From an uncultured Clostridia bacterium (lineage in GTDB: Bacteria > Bacillota > Clostridia > UMGS1810), in contig CAKSIN010000035.1 in assembly GCA_934463115.1 (NCBI GenBank), positions 1-20,142 on the forward strand: a DNA stretch of 20,142 bases, written 5' to 3'. The notes under the pieces were generated by a model. The model ran no database searches, was not told where the DNA came from, and saw nothing but the letters and a program-made list of their open reading frames with translations. The position numbers and the translations under genes were made by a program. The first letter of the stretch is position 1. Every line of letters starts with the position of its first letter. Below are positions 1 to 8,187 of this stretch, one piece after another.

Positions 1-32
1 TACAAAAATCACCCCACGGGGTGCTTTTTGTA
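1..32 (-). terminator. Terminator hairpin after rdgB (bidirectional shape)
   Basis: An inverted repeat lies 8 bases past the rdgB stop codon. The GC core CACCC/GGGTG has a small loop and is flanked by TACAAAAA on one side and TTTTTGTA on the other. Read on the minus strand it is a GC stem followed by a T-run, the classic intrinsic terminator. The matching A-run on the other side means it could also stop a convergent transcript from the left. Confidence 0.8.
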
Positions 33-40
33 TGCATTAA

Positions 41-625
41 TTACAGTGATTTAATATATTCATCAAGTTTTTTCAGAGCTGCTCCGCGGTGACTGACGGA
101 ATTTTTTTCATCCTCTGTCAGCTCGGCAAATGTTTTGGAGAATGGCGGATAATAGAATATAGGATCATACCCGAATCCATTATCCCCCTTTTTTATATTT
201 GTTATATAACCATCACACGTGCCATCGAAAGAGTATTCACTGCCGTCCGGCATTATAAGCGCAACTACAGTCTTAAAGTGAGCCGTGCGTCCTTCAAAGG
301 GAACACCGTCAAGATTTTTTAACAGTTTCTCCATTCCCTGCTCCGGAGTCGTATTTTCACCGGCATAACGCGCGGAATAAACACCGGGTTCACCGTTGAG
401 ATAATCAACCATAAGTCCGCTGTCATCGGCAATAATAATCGCGCTGTCGGTATATTTTTTCAGTGCGCGTGCTTTCAAAAAGGCATTTTCTTCAAAAGTA
501 TCTCCTGTTTCCTCAACTTCAATATTTATACCTGCCTCACCTTGACTCATAACATTATGCGGCGAAAGCATACTCTTAATTTCTTTGACTTTTCCCTGAT
601 TATTAGTAGCTACTATAATATCCAT
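41..625 (-). CDS. rdgB: XTP/dITP diphosphatase (RdgB/HAM1 family)
   Basis: This enzyme hydrolyses non-canonical purine triphosphates (XTP, dITP, ITP) to monophosphates and pyrophosphate in the cytoplasm, keeping deaminated purines out of DNA and RNA. The 194 residues match the usual family length. The N-terminal signature TNNQGKVKEI is present (residues 7-16). ADDSGL (about residues 66-71) is the catalytic and metal-binding segment. FGYDPIFY and the C-terminal SHRG follow in family order. The ATG is preceded by GAAAGGAGCG, a good ribosome binding site. The gene is the last of the purA-galT-galK-rdgB run, 21 bp after galK, and is followed by a terminator. Placement with purA makes some metabolic sense because both act on purine nucleotides. 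The family assignment is certain; the substrate range is taken from the family. Confidence 0.95.
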   Translation of the reverse strand: MDIIVATNNQGKVKEIKSMLSPHNVMSQGEAGINIEVEETGDTFEENAFLKARALKKYTDSAIIIADDSGLMVDYLNGEPGVYSARYAGENTTPEQGMEKLLKNLDGVPFEGRTAHFKTVVALIMPDGSEYSFDGTCDGYITNIKKGDNGFGYDPIFYYPPFSKTFAELTEDEKNSVSHRGAALKKLDEYIKSL

Positions 626-646
626 TATATCGCTCCTTTCGGAGAA

Positions 647-1837
647 TCAGAACTCGGTTATTTCCATACCGCCGTTTCCGATTTCGGAAACATAAAATTC
701 GGGTGTAATACCTGTTCTTTCTTTGTAATTTTTTCCGACTTGCTCAATAAACTCATCAACATGTGCGTCTTCAACGATGCTGACTGTACATCCGCCAAAA
801 CCGCCGCCTGTCATTCTTGAGCCAAATACACCCGGAATTTTTCTGGCTTCTTCAACCATTGTGTCGAGTTCCGTCCCGGTTACTTCATAATCATCGCGAA
901 GCGAATCGTGAGACTGATTCATAAGTTCTCCGAATCGTTTGATATCACCGGATTTCAGAGCATCAACGGATTCCAGAACGCGTTCGTCCTCATAAATAAC
1001 ATGCTTTATTCTCCTGCAAACAACATCATTGTCAAAAAGATGCTTATTTGCTTCGAACTCGGAAACGGATATTTCACCAAGACACTTTTTATCCGGCAGT
1101 GCTTTGCTTAAAATTTCAAAGCCTTTCTCGCACTCAATTCTTCTCTCATTGTATTTTGAATCACCGAGTGCATGTTTTTTCTTTGTATTTGACAAAATAA
1201 TCTTCTTTCCTTGCAGCTCAATCGGAACATAATCAAAAGTAAGATCATCACATTTAAGGAACATTGCGTGGTTTTCTTTACCCATTGCCGAAGCAAATTG
1301 ATCCATGATTCCGCAGTTAACACCACAATACTCATGCTCTGCCTTTTGACCGAGCTTTGCCATCTCAATCATGTCTATATCAGTGTCTATACCATTTTTT
1401 TCATTAGAGAATCTTGCAAAACACAATGCCGTTGCAACCTCTATCGCGGCAGATGATGACAAGCCGCTTCCGTGAGGAACGGTGTCATCGTACAGCATAT
1501 CGCATCCGACAATATCATAGCCTGCATTCTGCAAAACATATGCAACACCAAGCTGATAATTTCCCCACTTTAAATCACGATACGAATCCAATTTATTGAT
1601 ATCCGCCTCAACCATAATATCAAGATCGGTTGCCTTTAACCGAATAACGTTATCATTTCTCCTGCGTACGGCAATCGTTGTTTTCATAGTAAGTGCTGCC
1701 GGAAAAACAAAACCGCCGTTATAATCGGTATGCTCACCTATAAGGTTTACTCTGCCGGGAGACTGAAAGATGCGCACATCTTCCATGCTGCCGCCGTAAA
1801 GATTAATAAATTCATCAATTATAGCTCTGATTTCCAT
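647..1837 (-). CDS. galK: Galactokinase
   Basis: Galactokinase phosphorylates alpha-D-galactose with ATP to galactose-1-phosphate, the entry step of the Leloir pathway. The protein is a GHMP kinase of 396 residues, the normal length. It has the galactokinase signature GRVNLIGEHTDY (residues 28-39), which contacts the sugar. The ATP-binding loop is HGSGLSSSA (122-130). MDQFASAMG (178-186) carries the catalytic aspartate. The C-terminal glycine-rich GSRMTGGGFGG is also present. A GAGGT ribosome binding site precedes the ATG. It starts 15 bp after galT, which uses its product, so the two are cotranscribed. No galE or galM is found in the window, so UDP-glucose 4-epimerase must be encoded elsewhere. 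Confidence 0.97.
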   Translation of the reverse strand: MEIRAIIDEFINLYGGSMEDVRIFQSPGRVNLIGEHTDYNGGFVFPAALTMKTTIAVRRRNDNVIRLKATDLDIMVEADINKLDSYRDLKWGNYQLGVAYVLQNAGYDIVGCDMLYDDTVPHGSGLSSSAAIEVATALCFARFSNEKNGIDTDIDMIEMAKLGQKAEHEYCGVNCGIMDQFASAMGKENHAMFLKCDDLTFDYVPIELQGKKIILSNTKKKHALGDSKYNERRIECEKGFEILSKALPDKKCLGEISVSEFEANKHLFDNDVVCRRIKHVIYEDERVLESVDALKSGDIKRFGELMNQSHDSLRDDYEVTGTELDTMVEEARKIPGVFGSRMTGGGFGGCTVSIVEDAHVDEFIEQVGKNYKERTGITPEFYVSEIGNGGMEITEF

Positions 1838-1852
1838 AATTACCTCCTGTAA

Positions 1853-2845
1853 TTACCAATTTTTAGCCAGATCACTTTTCATAAACTTATCATATGCCGC
1901 TCTGAGATCGTCCGATATTGCTTCGGGAGCTGTTGTATTGCAATGTGCCCATACACCCGTTTCACTTGAGGCATTGAATTTTTGTTTGTCCTTTGAACGC
2001 ATAGGCGGGAAAAACTCTATATGGAAATGATAGTAATCACTCACGTCTTCACTATTCACAGGATCCTGATGCATGCACATCATATACGGGAATTTGTAGT
2101 CGAAAAGACTGTCAAACATTCCGACCGTGCGTTTGAGTATGTCTGCAAGTGCCGCTTTTTCGTCCTCGGAGAATTGACTCAAATTCTGCATATGATGCTT
2201 TGCCGCAATGTACACGCCGTACGGATATTCACTGTAGAACGGAAGATACGTTACAAAATGTTCATTTTCTATGATAACTCTCTTTCCGTAATCCATTTCC
2301 TCTTTAAGCATGTCACAGATAAGACATCTGCCTGTTTTTTCGTAATGCTCCTTTGACGACGCAAGCTCAAGCTCAATCTTCTTGGGGATATACGAGTATC
2401 CGTAAATCTGACCGTGCGGATGCGGCATTGTAACACCGACAACTTCACCACGGTTTTCGAATATAAATACATATTTTATTTTTTCATCTTTCGATATCTC
2501 AACAAAACGTGTCTGCCAGAGGTCAACAAGTTTTTTAATGTGGTCAACCGTAAGTTCCGGGATTGTTGTTGTATGTTCCGGCGAGTAAAGTATTACTTCG
2601 CACTTACCGTAACCCGGTTTTGTCTTGTAGATCCCTCTTGCAACATCATCCGGAACAGGCGGATTTTGCGAAAGTGCCGGAAAATCATTGTCATATTCCA
2701 TTACATCATAGGTTTCTTTAATCTTATCATTATTCGGATTGGGGCAAAACGGGCACCAATCTTTCGGCATCTGCGGTCTGTTTTGTCTGTGAGATGCTAT
2801 CATTACCCAATCCTTAATAAGTGGGTTGTAACGCAATTCAGCCAT
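1853..2845 (-). CDS. galT: Galactose-1-phosphate uridylyltransferase (class I, HIT superfamily)
   Basis: GalT exchanges UMP between UDP-glucose and galactose-1-phosphate, giving UDP-galactose and glucose-1-phosphate. The 330-residue protein has the class I features. CPFC (C31, C34) forms part of the zinc or structural metal site. HPHGQ (142-146) has the middle histidine H144 as the uridylylated nucleophile. Later, HQDPVNS and the HFHIEFFPP segment supply further metal and substrate contacts. The start has a strong GGGAGGA ribosome binding site 8 bases away. It lies 18 bp after purA and 15 bp before galK. The galT-galK order is common, but placement behind purA is not a standard gal operon. 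Confidence 0.97.
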   Translation of the reverse strand: MAELRYNPLIKDWVMIASHRQNRPQMPKDWCPFCPNPNNDKIKETYDVMEYDNDFPALSQNPPVPDDVARGIYKTKPGYGKCEVILYSPEHTTTIPELTVDHIKKLVDLWQTRFVEISKDEKIKYVFIFENRGEVVGVTMPHPHGQIYGYSYIPKKIELELASSKEHYEKTGRCLICDMLKEEMDYGKRVIIENEHFVTYLPFYSEYPYGVYIAAKHHMQNLSQFSEDEKAALADILKRTVGMFDSLFDYKFPYMMCMHQDPVNSEDVSDYYHFHIEFFPPMRSKDKQKFNASSETGVWAHCNTTAPEAISDDLRAAYDKFMKSDLAKNW

Positions 2846-2863
2846 TTTAAATTCCTCCCTATA

Positions 2864-4135
2864 TTATCTCAAAAGATTCTGTTCTCTGTTAGGTCCTACA
2901 CCAACCATGGAAATTCTGCAGCCTACAAGCTGTTCCACGCGTTCAATATACCGCTTGGCATTTTCCGGAAGTTCGTCATAGCTCTTGCATCCGGATATAT
3001 CCCCGCTCCAGCCTGGCAGCTCCTCGTATACAGGTTCGCACAGTGCAAGCTCCTCAAGGCTTGGCGGAAATTCATCGATATATTCGTTGCCTTTTTTATA
3101 ACCAACGCAAATCCTGAGCGTATCAATGCCTGAAAGAGTGTCGATTTTATTCATTGCAATGGACGTAAGCGAGCTGGTTCTAACGGCAAATTTAACTATA
3201 ACAGCGTCAAACCACCCGGTTCTTCGCGGTCTGCCGGTTGTAGTACCGAATTCATTTCCGTTGTTGCGGATTAAATCGCCCGTTTCGTCGAAAAGTTCTG
3301 TCGGAAACGGTCCTTTGCCAACACGCGTCGTGTACGACTTAACAACACCGATACATTCATCTATAAGTGTCGGTCCTATTCCTGCGCCGACACAAACTCC
3401 TCCGGAGATAGGATGCGATGATGTTACATACGGATATGTACCCAAATCTAAATCAAGAAGCGTACCCTGAGCGCCTTCGAAAAGAACATTCTTTTCTTCC
3501 TTAATTGCATTATACAAAATAACGCTTGTATCGGCTGCGTATTTTCTGAGCCTGTCCGCATATTCGCTGTATTCCTGTATAATAGCATCGGCATTCAGCG
3601 CTTTACCGCCGTATACGAGTGTTATAATCTTATTTTTTGTTTCAAGATTGGTGCGGACTTTCTGTTCAAAAATTTCTCTGTTAAGTAAATCGCACACGCG
3701 TATACCGCTTCGTTCTGCCTTGTCCATATAGCAAGGACCTATACCACGCTTTGTTGTACCGATTTTTCCGGCACCGCGCACAGATTCGGAAAGACCGTCC
3801 AGCTCTATGTGATACGGCATTATAACATGTGCACGCATATCCAGTCTTAATCCCGAAACATCCACACCCTTTTGTGTAAGCATATCTATTTCTTCAAGAA
3901 GAACCTTTGGATCCACAACAACACCGTTACCGATTATGCAAAGTGTACCCTTGTTGATAATACCTGACGGCATGAGGTGCAGTTTGTACTGAACACCGTT
4001 TGCTTCTACAGTGTGTCCTGCATTATTTCCGCCGGATGAACGCACAACAACATCAGCGTCAACGGCAAGTATATCGGTAATCTTACCTTTTCCTTCATCG
4101 CCCCACTGGGCTCCGATTAATACCTTTGTAGGCAT
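2864..4135 (-). CDS. purA: Adenylosuccinate synthetase
   Basis: PurA condenses IMP with aspartate, using GTP, to form adenylosuccinate, the first committed step from IMP to AMP. The 423-residue length is typical. The N-terminal GAQWGDEGKGK (8-18) holds the phosphate loop and catalytic Asp13. NNAGHTV (37-43) carries the catalytic His41. GTTKRGIGPCY, TRVGKGPFPTEL and the C-terminal GVGPNREQ are all present. The ribosome binding site is GGGGG, 7 bases before the ATG. The 81-bp gap upstream holds the hairpin after DUF1858 but no convincing -35/-10 pair, so transcription may depend on readthrough from the DUF1858 promoter. No purine riboswitch fits in this short leader. It heads the purA-galT-galK-rdgB run. 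Confidence 0.98.
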   Translation of the reverse strand: MPTKVLIGAQWGDEGKGKITDILAVDADVVVRSSGGNNAGHTVEANGVQYKLHLMPSGIINKGTLCIIGNGVVVDPKVLLEEIDMLTQKGVDVSGLRLDMRAHVIMPYHIELDGLSESVRGAGKIGTTKRGIGPCYMDKAERSGIRVCDLLNREIFEQKVRTNLETKNKIITLVYGGKALNADAIIQEYSEYADRLRKYAADTSVILYNAIKEEKNVLFEGAQGTLLDLDLGTYPYVTSSHPISGGVCVGAGIGPTLIDECIGVVKSYTTRVGKGPFPTELFDETGDLIRNNGNEFGTTTGRPRRTGWFDAVIVKFAVRTSSLTSIAMNKIDTLSGIDTLRICVGYKKGNEYIDEFPPSLEELALCEPVYEELPGWSGDISGCKSYDELPENAKRYIERVEQLVGCRISMVGVGPNREQNLLR

Positions 4136-4173
4136 ATATAATCCCCCAATTCAAATGTTATAATCACACAAAC

Positions 4174-4202
4174 TCGGGCGGTTCCGAAAAAGAACCGCCC
4201 GA
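4174..4202 (-). terminator. Hairpin between DUF1858 gene and purA
   Basis: A perfect 11-bp inverted repeat (TCGGGCGGTTC and GAACCGCCCGA) with a 7-base loop starts about 14 bases after the DUF1858 stop codon. On the minus strand it is followed by GTTTGTGTG rather than a clean T-run. The stem is very stable, but termination may be incomplete, leaving readthrough into purA. It could also act as a 3'-end stabiliser. Confidence 0.6.
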
Positions 4203-4216
4203 AAACGATATCATAA

Positions 4217-4420
4217 TTATTTATCTTTAAGATAGTCGTTAATTTTTGCAACCAATTCATCGGCGTCAACACCGTGAACGGCGCACGCGTCAGCAATGGA
4301 TTCACCGCTTGCGGACGGGCATCCGAGACAATGCATGCCTATTTCAAAGAAAAAGGGTGCTGTACCCTCATCGATCCTAAGCACGTCCATTACAATTGTA
4401 TCCTTTGTTACCGAAGCCAT
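4217..4420 (-). CDS. DUF1858 redox-disulfide domain protein
   Basis: This is a 67-residue stand-alone member of the DUF1858 family, described as the hybrid-cluster-protein-associated redox disulfide domain. The signature GMHCLGCPSASGES (28-41) contains the CxxC pair C31/C34. Acidic, alanine-rich helices follow, ending in VDADELVAKINDYL. The start is fixed by AAAGGAGG, 7 bases before the ATG; a longer frame reaching 4471 lacks such a site and would begin at the transcription start. It has its own promoter at 4474-4502. It lies between an orphan fumarase beta subunit and purA. The domain fold is reliable, but the function is not known. A role in thiol/disulfide or metal-site chemistry is inference. 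Confidence 0.88.
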   Translation of the reverse strand: MASVTKDTIVMDVLRIDEGTAPFFFEIGMHCLGCPSASGESIADACAVHGVDADELVAKINDYLKDK

Positions 4421-4473
4421 AATACTACCTCCTTTAATCTGACTGAAAGTATAAATAACTTTCTTACACATGT

Positions 4474-4502
4474 ATTATACAATCTTTTTAAGATAAATGC
4501 AA
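4474..4502 (-). promoter_or_regulatory. Sigma-A-type promoter for the DUF1858 gene
   Basis: On the minus strand there is TTGCAT (4497-4502), a 17-base spacer, then a perfect TATAAT (4474-4479). The predicted start site near 4467 gives a leader of about 45 bases before the ATG at 4420. The promoter lies in the 89-bp gap after the fumarase beta-subunit stop codon, so it uncouples DUF1858 (and perhaps purA onward) from the heat-shock transcript. Confidence 0.75.
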
Positions 4503-4509
4503 GAGTTAA

Positions 4510-5055
4510 TTATACAACTTTATATTTATTTTTTCCAATTTCATATAAATCATTACCTAAAGAGTCGATTATAACAGTTACAGGAAAATTTTTTACCGTT
4601 AATTTTCGCACTGCTTCCGTTCCGAGGTCATCGTATGCTATTACCTCGCTTTTAACAACATGCTTTGCAAGAAGAGCTCCTGCACCGCCTATTGCGCCGA
4701 GATATACGGCGGAATTTTTTATAATGGATTTTTTTACGGCATCATTTCTCTTTCCCTTGCCTATCATTGCGCAAAGACCTCTGTCAAGAAGCATCGGCGT
4801 ATATGCGTCCATTCTTCCGCTTGTTGTCGGTCCGCATGAACCGATAACCTCGCCTTCTTTGCACGGGCACGGCCCAACGTAATATATCGCTGCGTTTTCT
4901 ATCTCAAACGGAAGCTCACCGCCGCTTTTTAATGTATCGCACATACGCTTGTGCGCTGCATCTCTTGCCGTATATATTATTCCCGAAATTTCTACAATAT
5001 CTCCGGCACGTAGTTTCGCCGCTTCATCACGGTTTATCGGAGCATTTATATGCAT
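4510..5055 (-). CDS. Fumarate hydratase beta subunit (class I, [4Fe-4S] type), orphan
   Basis: The 181-residue protein matches the C-terminal/beta half of class I fumarases and the related L-tartrate dehydratase beta subunit. These enzymes add or remove water across fumarate/malate using a [4Fe-4S] cluster held by the alpha subunit. Recognisable segments are LRAGDIVEISG, ARDAAHKR, YYVGPCP, GSCGPTTSGRMD (about 73-84) and GAIGGAGALLAKHV. In two-subunit fumarases the alpha gene normally sits next to beta. Here the upstream neighbour is dnaJ, 24 bp away, and no alpha gene is in the window. It follows dnaJ closely enough to share the heat-shock transcript. A tartrate dehydratase beta subunit cannot be excluded. 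Confidence 0.9.
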   Translation of the reverse strand: MHINAPINRDEAAKLRAGDIVEISGIIYTARDAAHKRMCDTLKSGGELPFEIENAAIYYVGPCPCKEGEVIGSCGPTTSGRMDAYTPMLLDRGLCAMIGKGKRNDAVKKSIIKNSAVYLGAIGGAGALLAKHVVKSEVIAYDDLGTEAVRKLTVKNFPVTVIIDSLGNDLYEIGKNKYKVV

Positions 5056-5079
5056 AATGAATACCTGCCTTTCGAAAAG

Positions 5080-6249
5080 TTACTTTCCGAATGTATCTTT
5101 CATCTTTTCAAAAAATGATTTGTGCTGTTTGTAATTGTTCTCGTTGGAACACTTTGCAAAATTACTCAGTGCCTCTTTTTGCTCTTTGTTCAGATTCTTC
5201 GGAACCTCTACATTAGCCCGAATTATCATATCACCGCGTATACCGTTTCTTACATTCGGTATACCTTTGCCGCGGAGTCTGAATTCCGTTCCCGGCTGTG
5301 TTCCCTCGGGGATTGTGTATTTTATCTTGCCGAGAGTATATTTTTTTGACTCACTGAGCACAGGCACATCTACATCGGCACCGAGTGCCGCCTGAACAAA
5401 TGTTATCGGAATAGTGCAATACACATCATTTCCGCGTCTTGTAAATACACTGTGCTGTTTGATACGCACCGTAACGAGCAAATCACCGTCCGGACCGCCC
5501 TTGCTGCCGACATTTCCCAAACCGCGGTAACGTACCGTTTCGCCGCTGTCTATTCCGGCAGGAATATCAACACTTACAGTCCTTGCGCGTTTGATTTTGC
5601 CTTTTCCGTGACATTTTGAACACGGATTCTTTATTATCTGACCTGTTCCGCGGCACTGCGAGCACGTCGTAACATTTACCATTTGTCCGAAAATGGAATT
5701 GCTCACATTACGAATCTCTCCGGTTCCGTGACATGTCGGACACTGAACTCTGTCCGAATCATTTTTGCAGCCTTTTCCGCCGCACTCATCACAGTTTTCT
5801 ATTTTGTATATTTTAATATCTTTCTTAACACCGAAAGCCGCTTCTTCAAACGAAAGCAAAACTGTTTCTTCTATGTCGCTTCCGCGTACGGGACCGTTTC
5901 GTTTCCTGCCACCGCCGCCGAATCCGCCGCCGAAAAACGAACCGAATATGTCGCCCAAATCATCAAATCCTGCGCCGCCGAATCCCGAACCGCCGTAACC
6001 GCCGCCGGCACCGAAATTCGGATCAACTCCGGCATGACCGTACTGGTCGTAACGCTGACGTTTTTCGGCATTGCTGAGAACCTCGTACGCTTCGTTGACT
6101 TCTTTGAATTTTGCCTCAGCTTCTTTATCACCCGGATGAAGGTCGGGGTGATATTTTTTTGCAACTCTACGGTATGCTTTTTTTATTTCATCATCACTCG
6201 CGCCCTTTTGCACGCCGAGCACTTCGTAATAATCCCTTTTGTCTGCCAT
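5080..6249 (-). CDS. dnaJ: Chaperone DnaJ (Hsp40, type I)
   Basis: DnaJ is the co-chaperone that delivers unfolded clients to DnaK and stimulates its ATPase. The 389-residue protein has all type I parts in order. The J domain (about 5-70) carries HPD at 34-36. A long Gly/Phe-rich stretch follows (about 78-116). Four zinc-finger repeats come next: CDECGGKG (153), CPTCHGTG (170), CSQCRGTG (196) and CSKCHGKG (210). The C-terminal substrate-binding beta domains complete it. The start MADKRDYYEVLG matches the family N-terminus and has AAGGGGCGG upstream; the frame stays open further upstream without a better start. It lies 66 bp after dnaK, with an RNA hairpin in the gap. Confidence 0.98.
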   Translation of the reverse strand: MADKRDYYEVLGVQKGASDDEIKKAYRRVAKKYHPDLHPGDKEAEAKFKEVNEAYEVLSNAEKRQRYDQYGHAGVDPNFGAGGGYGGSGFGGAGFDDLGDIFGSFFGGGFGGGGRKRNGPVRGSDIEETVLLSFEEAAFGVKKDIKIYKIENCDECGGKGCKNDSDRVQCPTCHGTGEIRNVSNSIFGQMVNVTTCSQCRGTGQIIKNPCSKCHGKGKIKRARTVSVDIPAGIDSGETVRYRGLGNVGSKGGPDGDLLVTVRIKQHSVFTRRGNDVYCTIPITFVQAALGADVDVPVLSESKKYTLGKIKYTIPEGTQPGTEFRLRGKGIPNVRNGIRGDMIIRANVEVPKNLNKEQKEALSNFAKCSNENNYKQHKSFFEKMKDTFGK

Positions 6250-6276
6250 TGTAGCACCGCCCCTTATACAGCAGAA

Positions 6277-6300
6277 ACGCGTGACATATCTGCCACGCAT
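6277..6300 (-). other. RNA hairpin in the dnaK-dnaJ gap
   Basis: On the minus strand, ATGCGTGGCA-GATA-TGTCACGCGT can form a 10-bp stem with two G.U pairs and a 4-base loop, 15 bases after the dnaK stop codon. No T-run follows, so it is not an obvious terminator. It could protect the 3' end of dnaK mRNA, set the dnaK:dnaJ ratio or mark a processing site. Those roles are inference from position. Confidence 0.4.
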
Positions 6301-6315
6301 TTTTGCATGCCTACA

Positions 6316-8163
6316 TTATTTGTTATTGTTATTGTCGTCGTCAACAACAGTGTAATCACCGTCGTACGTTCCGCCCTGCTGTCCGCCTTGTGTACCGTCG
6401 GCACCGCCATTGGGCTGTGCACCCTGCGGATTTGCTGCCTGATACATCTTTGTTGATACCTCATAAAATTTCTTCTGAAGTTCATCCGTAGCTGTTTTAA
6501 TTGCTTCGGTATCAGTACCCTCAAGAGCTTTTTTAACATCTGCAATCTTAGCTTCAATATCGCCCTTATCGGCAGCATCAAGTTTATCTCCGAGGTCTGT
6601 AATTGATTTTTCACACTGATATACAAGTGAATCGGCATTGTTGCGGACTTCAACTTCTTCTTTGCGTTTTTTATCTTCCTCGGCAAATTTTTCTGCTTCT
6701 TTAACAGCCTTGTCTATATCTTCATCTGAAAGATTGGAGCTTGCGGTAATGGTTATATCCTGCTCATGACCGGTTGCCATATCTTTTGCCGAAACATGAA
6801 CAATACCGTTTGCATCTATATCAAAGCTTACTTCTATCTGCGGTACACCTCTCGGAGCGGGTGCAATGCCCGTCAGTGAGAATTTACCGAGGCTCTTGTT
6901 ATATGCAGCCATTTCTCTTTCACCCTGGAGGACATTTATCTCAACGCTCGTCTGATTGTCTGCTGCGGTTGAAAATACCTGACTTTTTTTGGTAGGAATT
7001 GTTGTATTTCTTTCAATAAGCTTTGTGAATACACCGCCCATCGTTTCGATACCGAGTGAAAGCGGAGTAACATCAAGCAAAAGCAAATCTTTAACATCAC
7101 CTGCAAGAACACCGCCCTGAATTGCAGCACCCATTGCAACACACTCATCGGGGTTGATTCCCTTGTGCGGTTCGGTTCCAATAAGTTTCTTTACAGCTTC
7201 CTGAACAGCCGGGATTCTGGATGAACCGCCGACAAGAAGAACCTTGTGTATATCGGACGGCGAAAGACCGGCGTCTGCGAGAGCGTTTTTCGACGGTCCC
7301 ATTGTAGCTTCTACCAAATCGGCTGTGAGTTCATCAAACTTGCTGCGTGTAAGAGTTACATCCAAGTGCTTAGGTCCTGTAGCATCCGCTGTAATAAACG
7401 GCAGGTTGATGTTTGATGTTGTAACTCCCGAAAGTTCAATCTTAGCTTTTTCCGCTGCTTCTTTCAGGCGCTGCATAGCCATTTTGTCACCGCTTAAGTC
7501 AATACCGCTTTCCTTTTTAAATTCCTCTACAAGGTATTTTATAATGCGCTCGTCGAAATCGTCGCCGCCGAGACGGTTGTTACCACTTGTGGCAAGAACC
7601 TCAAAAACACCGTCGCCTATCTCGAGTATCGATACATCGAATGTACCGCCGCCCAAATCGTATACCATGATTTTCTGTTCTTTATCCTTATCCATGCCGT
7701 ATGCAAGAGCTGCAGCTGTAGGCTCATTTATTATACGAAGAACTTCGAGGCCTGCGACTTTTCCGGCATCCTTTGTAGCCTGTCTCTGCGAGTCGCTGAA
7801 ATAAGCAGGAACGGTGATGACAGCCTGCGTTACCTTTTCGCCGAGATAGCTTTCGGCATCGGATTTAAGCTTTTGAAGAATCATTGCCGATATTTCCTGC
7901 GGTGTGTATTTCTTACCGTCTATTTCTACTTTTTTGTCTGTACCCATATCCCTCTTAATAGAGATTATTGTTCTCTCCGGGTTGGTTATTGCCTGTCTTT
8001 TTGCAACCTGGCCTACAAGTCTTTCGCCGTTCTTTGTAAATGCAACAACAGACGGCGTTGTCCTTGCGCCCTCGGCATTTGCTATAACAACAGGCTCGCC
8101 GCCTTCCATAACGGCTACACATGAATTTGTTGTACCTAAATCAATTCCAATAATTTTTGACAT
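6316..8163 (-). CDS. dnaK: Chaperone DnaK (Hsp70)
   Basis: DnaK is the ATP-dependent cytosolic Hsp70 that binds exposed hydrophobic peptide segments and works with DnaJ and GrpE. The 615 residues are typical of Gram-positive DnaK. The nucleotide-binding domain starts IGIDLGTTNSCVAVMEGG and contains AYFSDSQRQATKDAG, VYDLGGGTFDVSIL and LVGGSSRIPAV. The linker DVKDLLLLDVTPLSLGIETMGG leads into the substrate-binding domain with IDANGIVHVSAKDMATG. The C-terminal tail is Gly/Gln-rich and ends in an Asn-rich run after DYTVVDDD. The ATG at 8163 is chosen because GGAGG lies 9 bases upstream; an in-frame TTG two codons earlier is less likely. It starts 24 bp after grpE. Confidence 0.99.
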   Translation of the reverse strand: MSKIIGIDLGTTNSCVAVMEGGEPVVIANAEGARTTPSVVAFTKNGERLVGQVAKRQAITNPERTIISIKRDMGTDKKVEIDGKKYTPQEISAMILQKLKSDAESYLGEKVTQAVITVPAYFSDSQRQATKDAGKVAGLEVLRIINEPTAAALAYGMDKDKEQKIMVYDLGGGTFDVSILEIGDGVFEVLATSGNNRLGGDDFDERIIKYLVEEFKKESGIDLSGDKMAMQRLKEAAEKAKIELSGVTTSNINLPFITADATGPKHLDVTLTRSKFDELTADLVEATMGPSKNALADAGLSPSDIHKVLLVGGSSRIPAVQEAVKKLIGTEPHKGINPDECVAMGAAIQGGVLAGDVKDLLLLDVTPLSLGIETMGGVFTKLIERNTTIPTKKSQVFSTAADNQTSVEINVLQGEREMAAYNKSLGKFSLTGIAPAPRGVPQIEVSFDIDANGIVHVSAKDMATGHEQDITITASSNLSDEDIDKAVKEAEKFAEEDKKRKEEVEVRNNADSLVYQCEKSITDLGDKLDAADKGDIEAKIADVKKALEGTDTEAIKTATDELQKKFYEVSTKMYQAANPQGAQPNGGADGTQGGQQGGTYDGDYTVVDDDNNNNK

Positions 8164-8187
8164 AATCAATTACCTCCGTATTCTGTA

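Noticed and set aside
2414..3133. A 239-codon open frame on the plus strand opposite galT and purA
   Set aside because: It is antisense to two clear housekeeping genes and its translation matches no family I recognise; a shadow frame.
4136..4173. Possible purine riboswitch or promoter in front of purA
   Set aside because: The leader is far too short for a purine riboswitch, and TATAAC has no matching -35 at an acceptable spacing.
5683..6456. A 257-codon open frame on the plus strand opposite dnaJ and the end of dnaK
   Set aside because: It is antisense to strongly conserved chaperone genes, has no ribosome binding site, and its composition mirrors the Gly-rich and zinc-finger coding of dnaJ.
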